Shown in pieces: positions 22,186 to 35,035 of a stretch of 64,000 bases of DNA (the first letter of the stretch is position 1; the number at the start of each line of letters is the position of its first letter). The stretch is from Atherinomorus stipes (taxonomy: Eukaryota; Chordata; Actinopteri; Atheriniformes; Atherinidae). A model generated the notes under the pieces. The model was given only the letters and a program-made list of their open reading frames with translations. It was not told the origin of the DNA and did no database searches. Location: contig JALJCO010003012.1 in NCBI GenBank assembly GCA_023101725.1, positions 1,543,001-1,607,000 on the forward strand, in the 5' to 3' direction. Made by a program: the position numbers and the translations under genes.

Positions 22186-22325
22186 GGAGAGCCCTGCAAT
22201 GTGACGGCAACCTGTTCAGGGTGTAACTGCCTCTCACCCAGTGTCAGCTGAAATAGTCTCCAGCCCCCTGCAGGCCTCTCCAGGGTAAAGTGGGTGTAGC
22301 TAATGGATGAATGGATGGATGGGCA
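22185..22325 (-). repeat. Interspersed repeat fragment ending in an ATGG run
   Basis: 'aacctgttcagggtgtaact', 'gtctccagccccctgcag' and 'gaatggatggatggg' are the reverse-oriented form of the repeat at 4690 and 30740. Confidence 0.55.
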
Positions 22326-25300
22326 GGAGAGGCCAAGTGCTCAAGAGGATAAGAACTACAGTTTAACAGGATTTAGACAAGGGGACAAGGGATGAGAGGG
22401 AGGCACAAAGATGAAGAAGAAAGTAGAAGGTGGAAGGAAGTCAGAAATCATAATCCCTGAGTCTCAATGCTCCCTTTTGTCTCCCACCTCCTCCTTTTCT
22501 CCTTCACGTGTCAGAACAATATGCACCTGATAATCTCTGTGTAATCGTCACACTTTAAACTGCACACAAGATGCAACCAAGCCGTCTGACACCACCCAAA
22601 CTAACAAAGTCAGTATTTGAGCTTGTGACACGGTTGTGTGCGTAACAAAGAGCAATAAGCTCATTATTTGTGAAACCGGTGGTACAATATAGTTTTTCAT
22701 CCATTTGCACATAAGTGAGTGAGTGATCCATAAGATATGGTTCAGTAAAGGTGGTCAGTGCTTGTGAATGACTGAGTCTTGACATAATTTATCTCAATGT
22801 CAGTAAGTCGCTCAGCCAGTCTGTAAGACCTGCATCCACATACACACTCAGACACATTCACCTCTGCATTTATACGCACAAATATGATCATTCCATTACC
22901 CCCACAACTGTAAAAAAAATGACTGGATTTCCAGTCCATCCAGTTTTTCTACTTGGGTAAACTACAATATAAACCTACATGTAGACATTGCAGCCATTTA
23001 AGACAGAATAGGTAAAACAGTGGCTGCAATGACATAGAAGATACAATAATCTTTTTTATATAATAAGAATATCCTATGAATTCCCTGAAGCAGGCAAAAT
23101 GCAGATGCAATGACGCGCAATACCCCCAAATCCAAAAAGAGTATACAAATAAACCACACTTTGTATTGAAAGAAAGGCAGTGATACACTTTAACATACTG
23201 TATAACAGCTGCTTAAGGTAAGGCTAGTCATGACTCCTGCTGTTTCTTTGCAATTACAGGAAGTTTCCTACAAGCATTGTCCTTGACTTCCAATCCTGTA
23301 AAGGAGCGAAGAGCTATTTGCACTTCATAGTGTTTGCAAAGCTTTAAAAATCTTCAAGAGTGAGGAATCTGCTGTAGCTGCCTTTAATGGACAGATTTTG
23401 GGAAATTTGTAGGAAAATAAATATCATGTTGCTTTCATTTAGCCTTTTGGTGGAACATCTTTAGGTATCCTGCAGTCATATATTTTCAGATGCCCATAGT
23501 TAAAATTGCCATGAAAGTTTATGTTTCCCCTATGCTGTTATGGTGAGGGTATCACCTAACAAGATGTGATTCTATGCACCGCCCTTGCCAGCAAGCCCTA
23601 AATGATGCTAATAAGCTAAAGGGAACACAGCCATTGCAGCCCTGTTGGAGTTGCTCCACAGTGTCCTAATTATACAGCAGCTACTGCAACAGCGGACAGC
23701 CTTTTAAATTCTTAGCTTTGTAGATGTCACGGATAAAGTTTTTTTTTTTAGTTTTTGCTATACATAACTTATTTGTGCTTTTGTCTTGGTCCAACACCAT
23801 CCAGCTGCTCTTACTAAAGAAAACAAGCACCATATGGCACAATTATCCATTCGCTCAAAGCATAGCTCAACATGTTTTATATTGCTGTTTTTGTTGTTGT
23901 TTGTTTGTTTAGTTGTTTGTTTGTTTGTTTGTTTGTTTGTGTTTGTTTTTTGGGGGGGGGGTCTTTTCATATTAAGGCTAGAAAAACAGTTGAACTGTTA
24001 AAATGTCTTCATTAATGTAACTAAAAAAAGAAACTTGAGTCATAAACCTCCAGCCGTAACAGCAGCCACAAGCTACTTGCTGCTTAGCTGGATGCTGGAG
24101 CTGTCCATGGTGCTGAAACAGCAGCCATCTAACTATTTTCACAGCATTTCTGCCGCATGTGCTCAAGAAATTGGGACAATCAATGGTGTGTTGAACCTAA
24201 ACTGAGTTATATTCTTAAGTTGAATAAACAATATATGATACTGGATTGCAAGCTACACTTTAGAGGCCTATTTATGCTCCCTTACATATGTAAATAGCAT
24301 ACTGTATATCGCCATGCATAAGCCCCCTCATACTTTCATGAGTCTTTTACGTTGCCATGGTTGTTTAGCTAGCTCTTCCAGTGCACAGTGCTGAGTTCAG
24401 AGTTCAATTCCGCAACCCAACATCAGTTTCAGGCTCTGGTTGTTGCGATAATTCACCGCTGTAAAGTTGTTTACAACCGCCCAATATGCCTGACACACTC
24501 ACACAGCCTTACTTCTAAAGCAACAACCATACAGCTGTTGTCTTCTCCTTCCTCTTATCCTGCCTTTCCCCCTACTGTTTCCCCTCTTCTTTGTTTTTTT
24601 TACTTTCACTGGTCGCAGCAATGCAACTCAACACCGACTTTGTGGTTTCCAGTGGTTCTGTTTTGTTGCCTGCATCAAATGACAGATGCAGAAGCTCTCT
24701 GAAACTGGACCAAATTACATGCATAACCAAAGCAGAAGATGGGCGAAACTGTCCATCTGTCTGCGTATGAGTCTTCTGCATCGAGCATAAATGGGCCTTA
24801 AAGCTAACCACTATTAAACTTAGACACATTTTTTTACGAGGTGCCTTTTAACAAAGGCTAATTAGCATCCATCATTCATCCTGTCTCTTCTCTGAGCTCT
24901 CTCCGGCAAACCAATCAGTCCAACTTTGACTCTTGTCTTATCTCTTCCTCCGTCCTTCTCTCACTTTTTTTTTCCTCACTGCCTCTAATAACATCCTCTA
25001 GGCTTTCTTTAATGAATCACCAACCTTGCGTTGCAAAAAGAGCCCATACAGTATGTTGATATTCATTTGCTGGCATGTGACACGGTGCCATAAAATGGTG
25101 CTCCAGAATGGGAGGGGGGCCTCTGAAGTGTGGTTTGTCAGCCTCAGGACACTGCAGGGCAATGACGGCTCCAGATACTGTATGTGTTTAATGTATGTCA
25201 CTGTGCTTTTAATATGTTGTGTTATGTAGGCATCTGCTCAATTTTTTTCTCAATTTCCTTTACACCATGTGAACTCCTAGTTGAGCATTGTATGAGAATA

Positions 25301-25714
25301 TTACCCCCAAAAGAGCTCAAAATTCTTGATAAATGTCAGTGATCGTAGCTCTTCAGTCATTATTATGTCTGCAAAATTATCATTTGGGCCGGTGACTTTC
25401 AGAACACTAATCTGCTAATGCCATAGATGGCATGCATTCAAAGTAACTCTGACAGCTGGATGGATAGTGTGACAAAGCTAAGAGAAAGGATTGGAACAGA
25501 AGCACGTCCTATCAATACACAAGTAGAGGCGCAAAGAGGAAGAGGGAGAAATGTGCAAAAGAGAGAAAAACATTACATAGACTCAAAGTAAGGGAGGGCT
25601 GGTAGGTTCATTTGATAACCTTGACCATGGCTGTCATCATGTTGATGTGAGAATGATTGGATTAAAGGGGAAAAGAGCAAAAATTAACGGGGGGTTATTT
25701 TTGAGAAAGAGACG
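22326..25714. other. Non-coding DNA, no recognised gene
   Basis: Contains a TTTG/TTG run (23892-23945) followed by a G run (23952-23961), and pyrimidine-rich stretches near 24540-24610. The small open frames have no motifs. Confidence 0.5.
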
Positions 25715-25966
25715 AGGGCGGTGATATAAAAAAAAAGGATTCCCCTGGAAGGAAAAAAAGGAACTAAAAAAAAGAAAAAAAAAAAAGGGGGGTTATTTTT
25801 TATTTTATATTTTTATTTTAAATAATAAAAAGAAAAAAAGAAGAGAAAAAAAAAAAAAAGACATGCTCTTTCTTCTTTATTTTTATAATTTTAAAAGAAA
25901 AAAGAAAGAAAAAAAAAAAAAAAAAGGAAGATAAAAAAAAAAAAAAAAAGAGGAGAGGAAAAGAGG

Positions 25967-26020
<54 letters not shown>

Positions 26021-26071
26021 AGGAGAGAGGAATATAAAATATTTATATAAAAACAAAAAACTTCCAAAAAA

Positions 26072-26159
<88 letters not shown>

Positions 26160-26845
26160 AGAAAAAAAAAGAAAAAAAAGAAAGAAGGAGGAAAAAAAAA
26201 AACTCAAGGAAATAAAAGGGTTAGAGACGATATAAAAATAAAATACAAAAAAAAAAAAAAAAGAAAAGGAAAGAAAAAAAGAAAAAACAAAAAAAATAAA
26301 AAAAAAAAAAAAGAGAAAAAAAAAAAAAAAAAAAAAAGGAGACAAGGAAAAAAAAAAGAAAGAAAAAAAGGAGAAGGGGGGGGGTCGAGGAAAAAAAAGA
26401 AAAGGGAGAAAAAAAAAAAAAAAAAAGAACCCAACAAGCAGGGGAGGAAAAAAAAAGAAAAAAAAGAAAAAAAAAAAAAAAAAAAAACACACCCAAAAAC
26501 CAACAAAAAAACATAAAAAAAAAAGTGGAAGAAAAAACAAAAAAAACAAGAGAGAAAAAACCTAAACTAGAAAACACCCCCGGGGGGGGAGGGGGGGAAG
26601 GGAAGGAAAAACAAAAAAAACAATCCATAAACCAAAAAAAAAAAAACACCCCCTCAAAAAAGGGGCCGGGGGCCTATCACCAGGGGGGGGGGGGGAGGAA
26701 ACGAAAAAGCTAAAAATAAAAAAAAAACATAAAGACAGGAGAAATAACCAAAAAAAGAGAGGGGAGGGGGGAAAAAAAAAAAAACCCATCCAAAAAAAAA
26801 AACAACCCACACCCCCCAAAACTCCACATACTGTGGAGAAAAAAA
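25715..26845. repeat. A/G-rich low-complexity tract (1.1 kb)
   Basis: Almost pure A with scattered G, passing from A-dominated (25900-26530) to mixed A, G and C runs (26560-26820). No regular repeat unit is visible. The long phenylalanine-rich frames on the minus strand are a consequence of composition. The ragged homopolymers look more like poor-quality sequence or an error-prone gap fill than a clean microsatellite. Confidence 0.8.
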
Positions 26846-29480
26846 TTCAAAATATGATTTTGTTGTGCACATCACTACCAGAAGTTATGACAACTGATAC
26901 GGCAGGAAATGTCGTTCCCAGTGTGGCAGTCTAATAACAAGCAGGATGCATTAGGAAGGTTTTCAGTGTTATCTGAGATATGAAATTTCTTGAAATCCAA
27001 AACTGTATTACTTTACACAAAAGATTCCTCTTTGCTCTTTCACTTCTAATATTGCTGATTTATCAAATAATATATTATATTCCTTGAATATTTGACTCAT
27101 TAATCAAAATATGATTAAAGGATACATAAAGACAATGAAAAAAAACTAAAATTTCTTGTGAATGGAATTGAAATAAACAGAAAACATGCTGCTAACATCT
27201 GATCCATGATGTGCGCATGTGAAGAGATGACACACAAGAAAAGGCTTGGATGTTATTTTCATGCTCTTCCAGCTGCTCTGAGCTGTGAGTCTGCCTGCTG
27301 GTTGTGTTTGATCCCACTGAGATGCCGTACATCTGTCAGAGGTGGGGAGATCCCACTGGGACCCTGCTGCCTCACTCCTATCAGCATGATGTCATTCTAC
27401 TGCTCACTCACCTCTCACTCTTCCTCCCTGCTAATCCCACAGTATTCCCCTCTATTTAAACAGCAAGAATCTCTCCTTTGCATTCCCCCTTTCCTCTCTT
27501 TATATTTTGTGCACACTGCTGCACTTGTTGTCCTAAGACACAATTGTCTTCCTACAGTAGAACTCTGCTGCAATTTATCATGTAAAATAAATGTTATGTG
27601 TTTTGTAGTTCAGCCACACCCTATATGCAGTCTGATGATGTGACCTAAAAATAATTGCAATTAACTTGTCTTTTTTTGTTAACATTTTTGTTTGTATTGC
27701 CTTTGACTGCAAATCTGGCAAATTGCCTGCTCCAAAGTTACAGAGCTTTATTTTTTAAATTTGGCTTAGACCAAGATGTGCCCCCGGTGATGCTGTGCTC
27801 CCTGGCTGTGCAACTAAATCCGCTGTGTGTTAATGTCAGAGCTCATAAAAAGGCAGTCTGTCAAAAAATTATGTGCCTCAAGAAAACCAGTTAATGTTAT
27901 TTAAACAGCAAAAAATAAAGTTTAAAAAGGAAGAAAACACAGATCTAATGAAGGAACTGCGACATTTTTGTTTTATGTGAATAGCAATGATTGCAACAGT
28001 AATGAAAAATAGTTGCGGTTACCTCCAACTGTTGTGGCAGACATAACCTGGAAAACAAAAACTGGACTTTGCACTTCTGCTGTGAATGTGTTTGCATGCA
28101 AATATGCATGCATTGTTACAGTATGTGTGGCAAATATGCACATTTATGAAAAAAATTGCTGCTGCGCTGGCATTTCTGCGCCAGTGTTGTTGTCATATTC
28201 TCCTTCTTATCAGCTACTAAACACATTCCTCCAAACCAATGCATGAGCAGTGTGTGTTTCTGTGTGTGTGAACCATGTTCAGCCATAATTGCGACTGTAT
28301 GTCTGGCAATGCCTGACTAAATGCAACACATCAAGTGCAAAATATGTGTGTGTATATGTGTCAGAAAGACAGAGAATAGAGTGAGATAGGACACAAGAGA
28401 AAGAAAGGAGAAAGGGGGGAAGATAAAGGCATTCAGTGCAGGGCTCTCTCTCTGGGTCCAAAGCCCCTGGGTGGCACAGAAGAGTTTCACAGTGTTAATC
28501 TCTGTGTAATAACTGAATCACAGAGAAAACAATAGAGCTCAATGTCCCTATTCACAAGCCAAAAGGCCTTGGGGCAGCTGGTTAGTCTGTCTAACTGTGT
28601 GAATGCACAAGCTGTGTGCATGTGCATGTGTCTGCTTGAAAAATGAAAGCCAAACATGAAGCCCGCTGTCTGATCTGAATAAAGACAGCATGGGTAAGAC
28701 ATGATTCTCCCTGATTCCTGACACAGACTCACAAACATCATTGGGACAGGACAATCAGAAATCCAACGCATCGAGGTGGAAGAGTATTGTTTCCAGTAAG
28801 GCTCTCCAAGACGCTGTGTCAAATCCAATCCATGCTTTTCCATAACTGCATTCTCGCTTTCCCTTTCTATCCTGGTATTCTTCAATGCTGTAATCAAAGC
28901 AGTGTGTGTGGGTGACATCTGGATGGAAAAAAACTTACGTTTTTGAGGGGAATGGGTGAAGTCACAGAAGCTACTCTGTGCTACTGCTAGGACTGTGTCA
29001 GGACTTTAACAGCAAAACTGACAAAAACATGGTGTTCCCAGGCAATGATCCCAGTATACTGCAGAGGGTAAGCACAGCGTCTCACTTTGTGAACAGTGGT
29101 TGCCTAGGAAACAGGCAATAAGCTACAAGTAAACAGGAATTAATGAGTTGCTGAGAGATATAAAAGGAAATTAGATGGCTGGTGGAAAAATAAACAATAA
29201 TAATTCCAAATAATAATTAGCAATTTAAGACTGAGGCATGAAATTTAAAAAAAAAAAATGCATTCACTTTTAGCCACTGCTGCTTTTTTTATTACAGCTT
29301 ATATGCAAAGTCATACAAGTTTTGCAAGTGACAAAAAATTGTCACGTTATATCATTCATAAATTTTTTACTTAACATCAGAAAAAAGCACTTAATAGTCA
29401 AATAATAAGTAACCTTCAGCTACTTTCACCATCCTTAAAGCCAGCTTTTGTAGCTGATAATTGGACCATCAAGGCTTCTA
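26846..29480. other. Non-coding DNA, no recognised gene
   Basis: An open frame of 145 codons at 27206-27643 (+) and one of 143 codons at 28487-28918 (-) show no domain, no splice context and ordinary composition. I treat both as chance. Confidence 0.5.
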
Positions 29481-29519
29481 CTTTCAGCCACCATCCAGTT
29501 CACAGAGCACACAACCTTT

Positions 29520-29970
29520 ATTTTCCTCCCAGCAGGTGGTGAGCTGCACATGAAAGAAGCAACATGTAGCTTTTTTAGGCTGTACCTGGCCAAGCCCTTG
29601 GCATCTAGGGTCAACCACCAGGCACTTGCAGGTAAACTCCACCCCCAGGCCTTGCTCCAGGAAGGTGCCCTGATTTCCCTCTGGGTGAGATATCAAATCA
29701 ATCTTGGTGCTGATCTGTCAAGATCATGAATTAATGTAGCTCTGGCATCTGTTAGATGTTTCCTGGATGCCTCCATGGTAAGGCGTTCTGAGCATGCCCC
29801 ATCAAGAGGTGGCCCAGGACGTTGGAGGGAATACGTCTTCTGACTGGCCCCGGGAAACTCTGGGTTCATCCCGGACAAGTTGGGAAAAGTGACTAGGGAT
29901 GAAAAATCTGCCTCCCTACATAAGCAGCTGCCCCCACAACCAACCTCAGATAAATAATGGATGGATAGAT
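29520..29970 (+). pseudogene. Rex3-like (RTE) LINE 3' end remnant
   Basis: Text at 29735-29970 follows the end of Rex3/RTE elements: 'gatgtttcctggatgcctcc', 'ggcgttctgagcatgcccca', 'caggacgttggagggaatac', 'gctgcccccacaacc', then 'cagataaataatggatgg'. The stretch from 29520 probably belongs to the same or an adjacent repeat. No intact reading frame remains. Confidence 0.55.
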
Positions 29971-30735
29971 GAACACCAAATATTTTTTCTGTTTCAAGTA
30001 GTTCCTCCAAGACATTTTTTCAAGCTACCGATTAACTAATGGTGAGTCCGTTACACTGCCAAAAATTAAGCTAGTTAGCAGCATGTAAGTCAGAGAATAA
30101 GACACTTTCATTGTACTGGATTCAGGTTCCAACCTGCATTTTAGCCATCTGTGATTGAAATTTTTCACATCAACATGATTTGGAGGGTAAAAAAAAAAAA
30201 AGGAAAAACACAAGTATCCTGTCATTCTTAAGTTAACACCATCTCCCTGCGCATGCATCCAGAGCCATTACACTTTTGTTTGTTTGTTTGTTTTATCCTT
30301 GTACTGTCCATCATCATGGCAAGGAGAGTGAATGTTTTGCTGTCTTGTTGTTCTATACATATTTGCTTTGCCAAAGGGAGCTTTATGGATATAAGGGTCC
30401 CCTTGACACTCAAGTATTATTCCTTTTTATGTGTTTATTACTGATTTATGTATCAATGCTGGACCAGATGGAGAAACAAAGGTAGAGGAAGAGCGAAGAT
30501 AAGAGAAAGGATAGAAAAGATAAAACTAAACAACTACTGTACAAGCAAAACCAAAGCAAGACAACCAGCAGCTCTGTCTGTAAAGAAACTTAACAGAACC
30601 TCCTACTGTACAGAAATTATCCTTGCAGGTTTACAAATAATTCTCCTGTCCTAATAAGAAGTTCTAAGTCATATTGGTCAAGGAGGAATTACTTGCTATG
30701 GACATGATTTGTACTATTCAAAACACGTTGCAGTC
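29971..30735. other. Non-coding DNA
   Basis: A short TTTG run sits at 30276-30292. No gene recognised. Confidence 0.45.
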
Positions 30736-30739
30736 AATC

Positions 30740-30925
30740 CAAAATTGTGGATTCATTCATTCATTCATTTATTTATTTTCTGTACCACTTAATCCAAGTT
30801 AGGTTCACAGGGAAGCTGGAGCTTATCCCAGCAATTAGCAGGCGAGAAGCACGAACACACTGGAAAGGTCGCCAGTCCATCACAGGGCCAATACAGAGAG
30901 ACAAACAACCACTCAAACTTGTGGC
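30740..30925 (+). repeat. Teleost interspersed repeat
   Basis: An ATTC run (30752-30772), then 'tctgtaccacttaatccaag', 'gggaagctggagcttatccc', 'agcaattagcaggcgag' and 'catcacagggccaata'. It is closely similar to 4690-4860. Confidence 0.6.
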
Positions 30926-31316
30926 ATGATCATTGGACACAACTTGGAGATGCAGGAGACAGTCAGAGACAGGAGGTCTCTGGACAGACTGGTCTCCATC
31001 GGCAACCCATCTCATCCGTTACTCAGTGTACTGAAGCAGCAGCAGATCTCTTTGCCCAACAGACTTCAGCAGCTCTACTGTCATAAAGAAAGCTTTAAGA
31101 CATCATTCTTCCATTTCAATAATGCTGTACAATAAATCTTCCATGTGTGGTAAACATATAAAAAAAAATCATTTTTATTCTATTCATTGTGTGTTTTGCT
31201 CTTCTCTTGCATAGTTAATTTTCATTTGTTACACTTTTCTGATGTATCTGATTTTTACTTAATGTATGTTCATTTGATTGCATGGTGGATGATAATTTCC
31301 CTCAATAAAGTGCATC
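30926..31316 (+). pseudogene. LINE C-terminus and 3' UTR (L2/Rex1-like)
   Basis: The frame 30926-31135 ends RLQQLYCHKESFKTSFFHFN, resembling the C-terminal 'CHKERYRKSFFPVAIRLYN' motif of fish LINEs. About 180 bp of 3' UTR follow, ending 'cctcaataaagtgcatctac', which runs straight into the TATC array. The element is 5' truncated. Confidence 0.6.
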
Positions 31317-31455
<139 letters not shown>

Positions 31456-32280
31456 GGCATAGAACAAAATCATTTGGATCTTGGCTAAGTGATGAAAGTA
31501 AGCACATTTTAAACCACCACTGTCTTTAGTATTTTGCAGTTTTTAAAATCAATGGTTTGTTTTTCCATCCACTACATAAAAAAAATGAATAAATAAAAAT
31601 AAATAAATTGATTGAAGAAATGTATAAGACATAATTAGCTAAATTTATATGCATGATCAATTGGACGTGTATTAATCATCAAAACCTTTGCCATACTTGA
31701 TGTTGGATTTATGCTGATCAATATCGATGCAACCATCTTGGTCTGGGATTGACTGATTTGCTGCAAAAGCTTATTAAATTAGTTTTATATCAGGTTTAGC
31801 TTGAAACCTCTGAATGAATACATTTGCTCGACTCACATCAAGAAGCAAATGGATTTTTTGTCAACCTTGTACAGCATACAAGCAACATGTACCTATCAAT
31901 GCATCTAGGAGATAAATTCACCTGATTAACTTTCTTCACACTTGTAGCCTGCCGTTTAATGACATTATTGATTTTTCTTTGACCACAGACTTGCCTCAGA
32001 GATTTTAAGCAATCACAGGTCACTCAGTGATGCGCTTGAGCTGCTCTCATTCCCTCATCAGTATGCATGACAGGTTGCTGATATAAAAATCATGAAGGAT
32101 TTCGCATTTGCAGTTCCCCTCTGACATAACAGAATGACCCCAACTTTAATGATTGATCAGTTCCCTCGTCACTTATACAGTACCTTGCTGGTGTGGGTAT
32201 TCCCACACACAAGTTCATCATATGAATATATGAAAAGAATGAATATGAATCAATTTGAACAAAAATAGAAGAAAAAAAAT

Positions 32281-32342
<62 letters not shown>

Positions 32343-33730
32343 GGCATATCTAATCTAAAAAGAAAAGAAACAAAAAATATAATAGAAAAATGGCAGGTTC
32401 TGTTTAATTTATTCCAAAACCAGTACAAGACACCCACACTGCCACAGCATACAGCCTCTACAGTGATATTAGTCAATTATTGATCAAGCAGAATCTGTAT
32501 TTCTTCTTTTTTTTTTTTTTTTTTTTTTTTTTTCTGTATTTCTTCTTGCTGTACTTTGATGTGCACCTCATGAGATCCAATCCCCTCCCTCAACTGACCC
32601 ATCTTAGAATATTATTTCATTCCAGGCAGCTATATCAGCGCTCTCATAGTAACCAAAGTTACTGATAGAGTTGTTACCATGGTTTCTGTACAACTGGACC
32701 TAGATTGCTCCATAGACTTTTTGCTAACCTGCTGACCCTCAATTTACCCTGTGGGGTACATGTCAAAGGCAGTGGGAGTATGTTTCTCTGCTAAACACAC
32801 TGGGACACATTCACCTTTTGTTTATGTGTTTGAGTGTGTATCATATATACACAAATAATATGTGTATGTGCCATGGAGCTATATCAGCCCACACCAGTCA
32901 GCTGACAAACTCACAAAGAGCAGTCCACTGCAGGGCATTAAGCAGAGACGAGGGGATCTCTCCTGGAGAAGGTGGTGCAGACCTCTGTTCTCTCTCTGGT
33001 CTCCTGCTGTCTTGGTAAATGTGTCTTAATGGGAGAAAAAGTAACACTGCCTGGCTTCCCTTGAGAAAATGGAAATTCAATTCACTGCACAGTATGGTAG
33101 CAGAATATCCCACGCTGTCAAAAAACGTGCGCTTTTTGCATGTGCCTCGCACTTCTTTGTGGTCACACTGGACGTGTGTGTATTGCAAACCCGTCTTCTT
33201 CACAACATTTCCTTCACTGACCCATCGAAAAAAAATAAAAATCACACAACACAGAGAAAAAGGAATATTCCTCCTAAAACAGGGATTGTTGCAATACTCT
33301 CCTGGTGGTACGCATTGGTAATGATGTAACCCTTTGAAATGCTTGACAAGATCTAAAAACTTCCACTCCTGGCTCAACCCCTCCCTAACCACGTCATAAC
33401 AGTTTAAGGTTTTTCATGCTGGCAGGCTGAGAACCTCCAACAGATCAAAGTCAGATACCTAACTGTGCCTTTGGTTTCAATAGACCTTGTGATCCTTGAT
33501 TATGCAACAGTTCAAAACACTTGTCACATCTAGCAGAGGTTGAGATCAGCCCTCCACTTTTTTTTCCCTTAGAATAAAATAAGCATAACATTCTAAACTA
33601 CAGATTGTCTTTAGATTTTTGGTAAACCATGTAAAAGACAAAAAGGGGTGAGAAAAATAAAGAGACAATGTGTCAAAGGAATTGAGAACAGAGTCTAATG
33701 AGGATAGTAAATTCTTTACAGCTCACAGAA
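31456..33730. other. Non-coding DNA with simple repeats
   Basis: Contains an (AT)n run at 32283-32338 and a T run at 32507-32533. No gene recognised; the frame at 32898-33392 (-) has no domain. Confidence 0.5.
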
Positions 33731-33734
33731 CACT

Positions 33735-35035
33735 GGGCCTTATTCAAAAAATATCTTTTTATGAATATTCTTAAAATTGTTCTTAAGTTTTACTTCAGAA
33801 GTTTTTCACAAAAACCCTCCATCTGATTCTCGAAAGTGTTACTGTAATGGAGCGAAAAATTGTTTGTGTCTTTTTTTTTCTCTCAGATTGATTATCTCTG
33901 GTAAGTTGAAAGGATGGACCAACTTGTTCTACTTTGCATAAGTCAGGGGTGGCAAAGTCAAGCCCACGAGAGCCACAATCATGCAACTTTAGATGTGCTC
34001 TTTCATCAACACGCCTGAACTAAATGAATGGCTCGTTATCAGGCCTCTGCAGAGCTGAATGACATGCACATGAGGTAATCCAGGTGTGTTACAGAGGAGA
34101 TGCATCTTACAGTTGCAGGATTGTGGCTCTCAAGGACTGGTCTTGGCTGCCCCGGCATATAGGTAAATGCCCATTAAAGATCATGACTTACAGGTGTGTG
34201 CAGACACATTTTTCAAGTCTTAAGTTTAGCATAAATAATGACAAGCTGAGCTTCAAACATTATTTAAAAAATGGGTTTACAGTATGTGCAAACTGGTAGT
34301 TACTCTTTAACTTGGACATCAGCCTGAAGCCCATGAGGACACACACCCTCAGTGTTGAGGCTAAAGGGAAAAGTGGACAAGAAAAACAGATTTTCATTAG
34401 CCACTGAGTCTGATAGGTGGGATCAACCAGGCAGCCACGACATAAGCTTGATATCTTAACAAAACTAATCTTTATGATAAAAAAGGACACTGTTGTTGTA
34501 AATTTTAATTGTTAAATACACATTTAGCAGGTGGATCTGGAAGTCACAGGCAACCTGGACATTTACAGTGATATTCTTGCAATTGAGGAAACAGATCTAG
34601 TAATTGTCAAGTCTATTCCACCGATGGTGCAAGGAAGACCAGCAACATAACTGAATAAATGGAATGGATGATAGTTTATAGTTTAATTGAAATACAAAAA
34701 TAGTTTTTCTCTAAAGGAAATTATAACACTAGGACACAATCAGCAATATTTTGCTATCTATATCAAAAATAATAAAATGCTATGCAACATTACTGTAGCT
34801 TTATTACTATATTTTAATGAACCAAACAGCAGAAAACAACACAAATGCTGACTTTGTTCAAACATGTTGGCACTTGGATGTTCATAAGTTCTACAGAGTG
34901 TTCAAAGAATTTGTTCTTAGCTAAGAACAAATCCAAGATATGAAGATTTGCCACAATGCTACAATTTTCATAGGAAGTTCAAAAGTAGGATTTCAGAACA
35001 AACTGGTTTGTAAGAATGGTTAATAAATGAGGCCC
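33735..35035. mobile_element. Probable non-autonomous TIR element (1.3 kb)
   Basis: Left 'gggccttattcaaaaaatat' and right 'ttaataaatgaggccc' (inverse gggcctcatttattaa) suggest inverted termini. Inside are a perfect 24-bp palindrome (34909-34932) and a nested hAT MITE (33944-34154). The target duplication is unclear and no coding sequence is present. GGGCC termini with AT-rich neighbours recall PIF/Harbinger MITEs, but this is a guess. Confidence 0.4.
33944..34154. mobile_element. Short hAT-type MITE (211 bp)
   Basis: Starts CAGGGGTGGC and ends GCTGCCCCG. Inner inverted text is 'gagagccacaatcatgcaac' against 'gcaggattgtggctctcaag'. The flanking 8-mers gcataagt (33936-33943) and gcatatag (34155-34162) share five leading bases, fitting a decayed 8-bp duplication. 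The end type is a familiar hAT MITE in fish. Confidence 0.65.

Noticed and set aside
26043..26819. Long phenylalanine-rich open frames on the minus strand
   Set aside because: They arise because the plus strand is almost pure A/G; there is no start context, domain or codon structure.
27206..27643. 145-codon open frame on the plus strand
   Set aside because: No recognisable domain, no splice or promoter context, and length within chance expectation for 64 kb.
28487..28918. 143-codon open frame on the minus strand
   Set aside because: No motif or supporting signals; composition is ordinary for non-coding DNA.
32898..33392. 164-codon open frame on the minus strand
   Set aside because: No domain recognised, and overlapping open frames exist on the other strand, as expected by chance.
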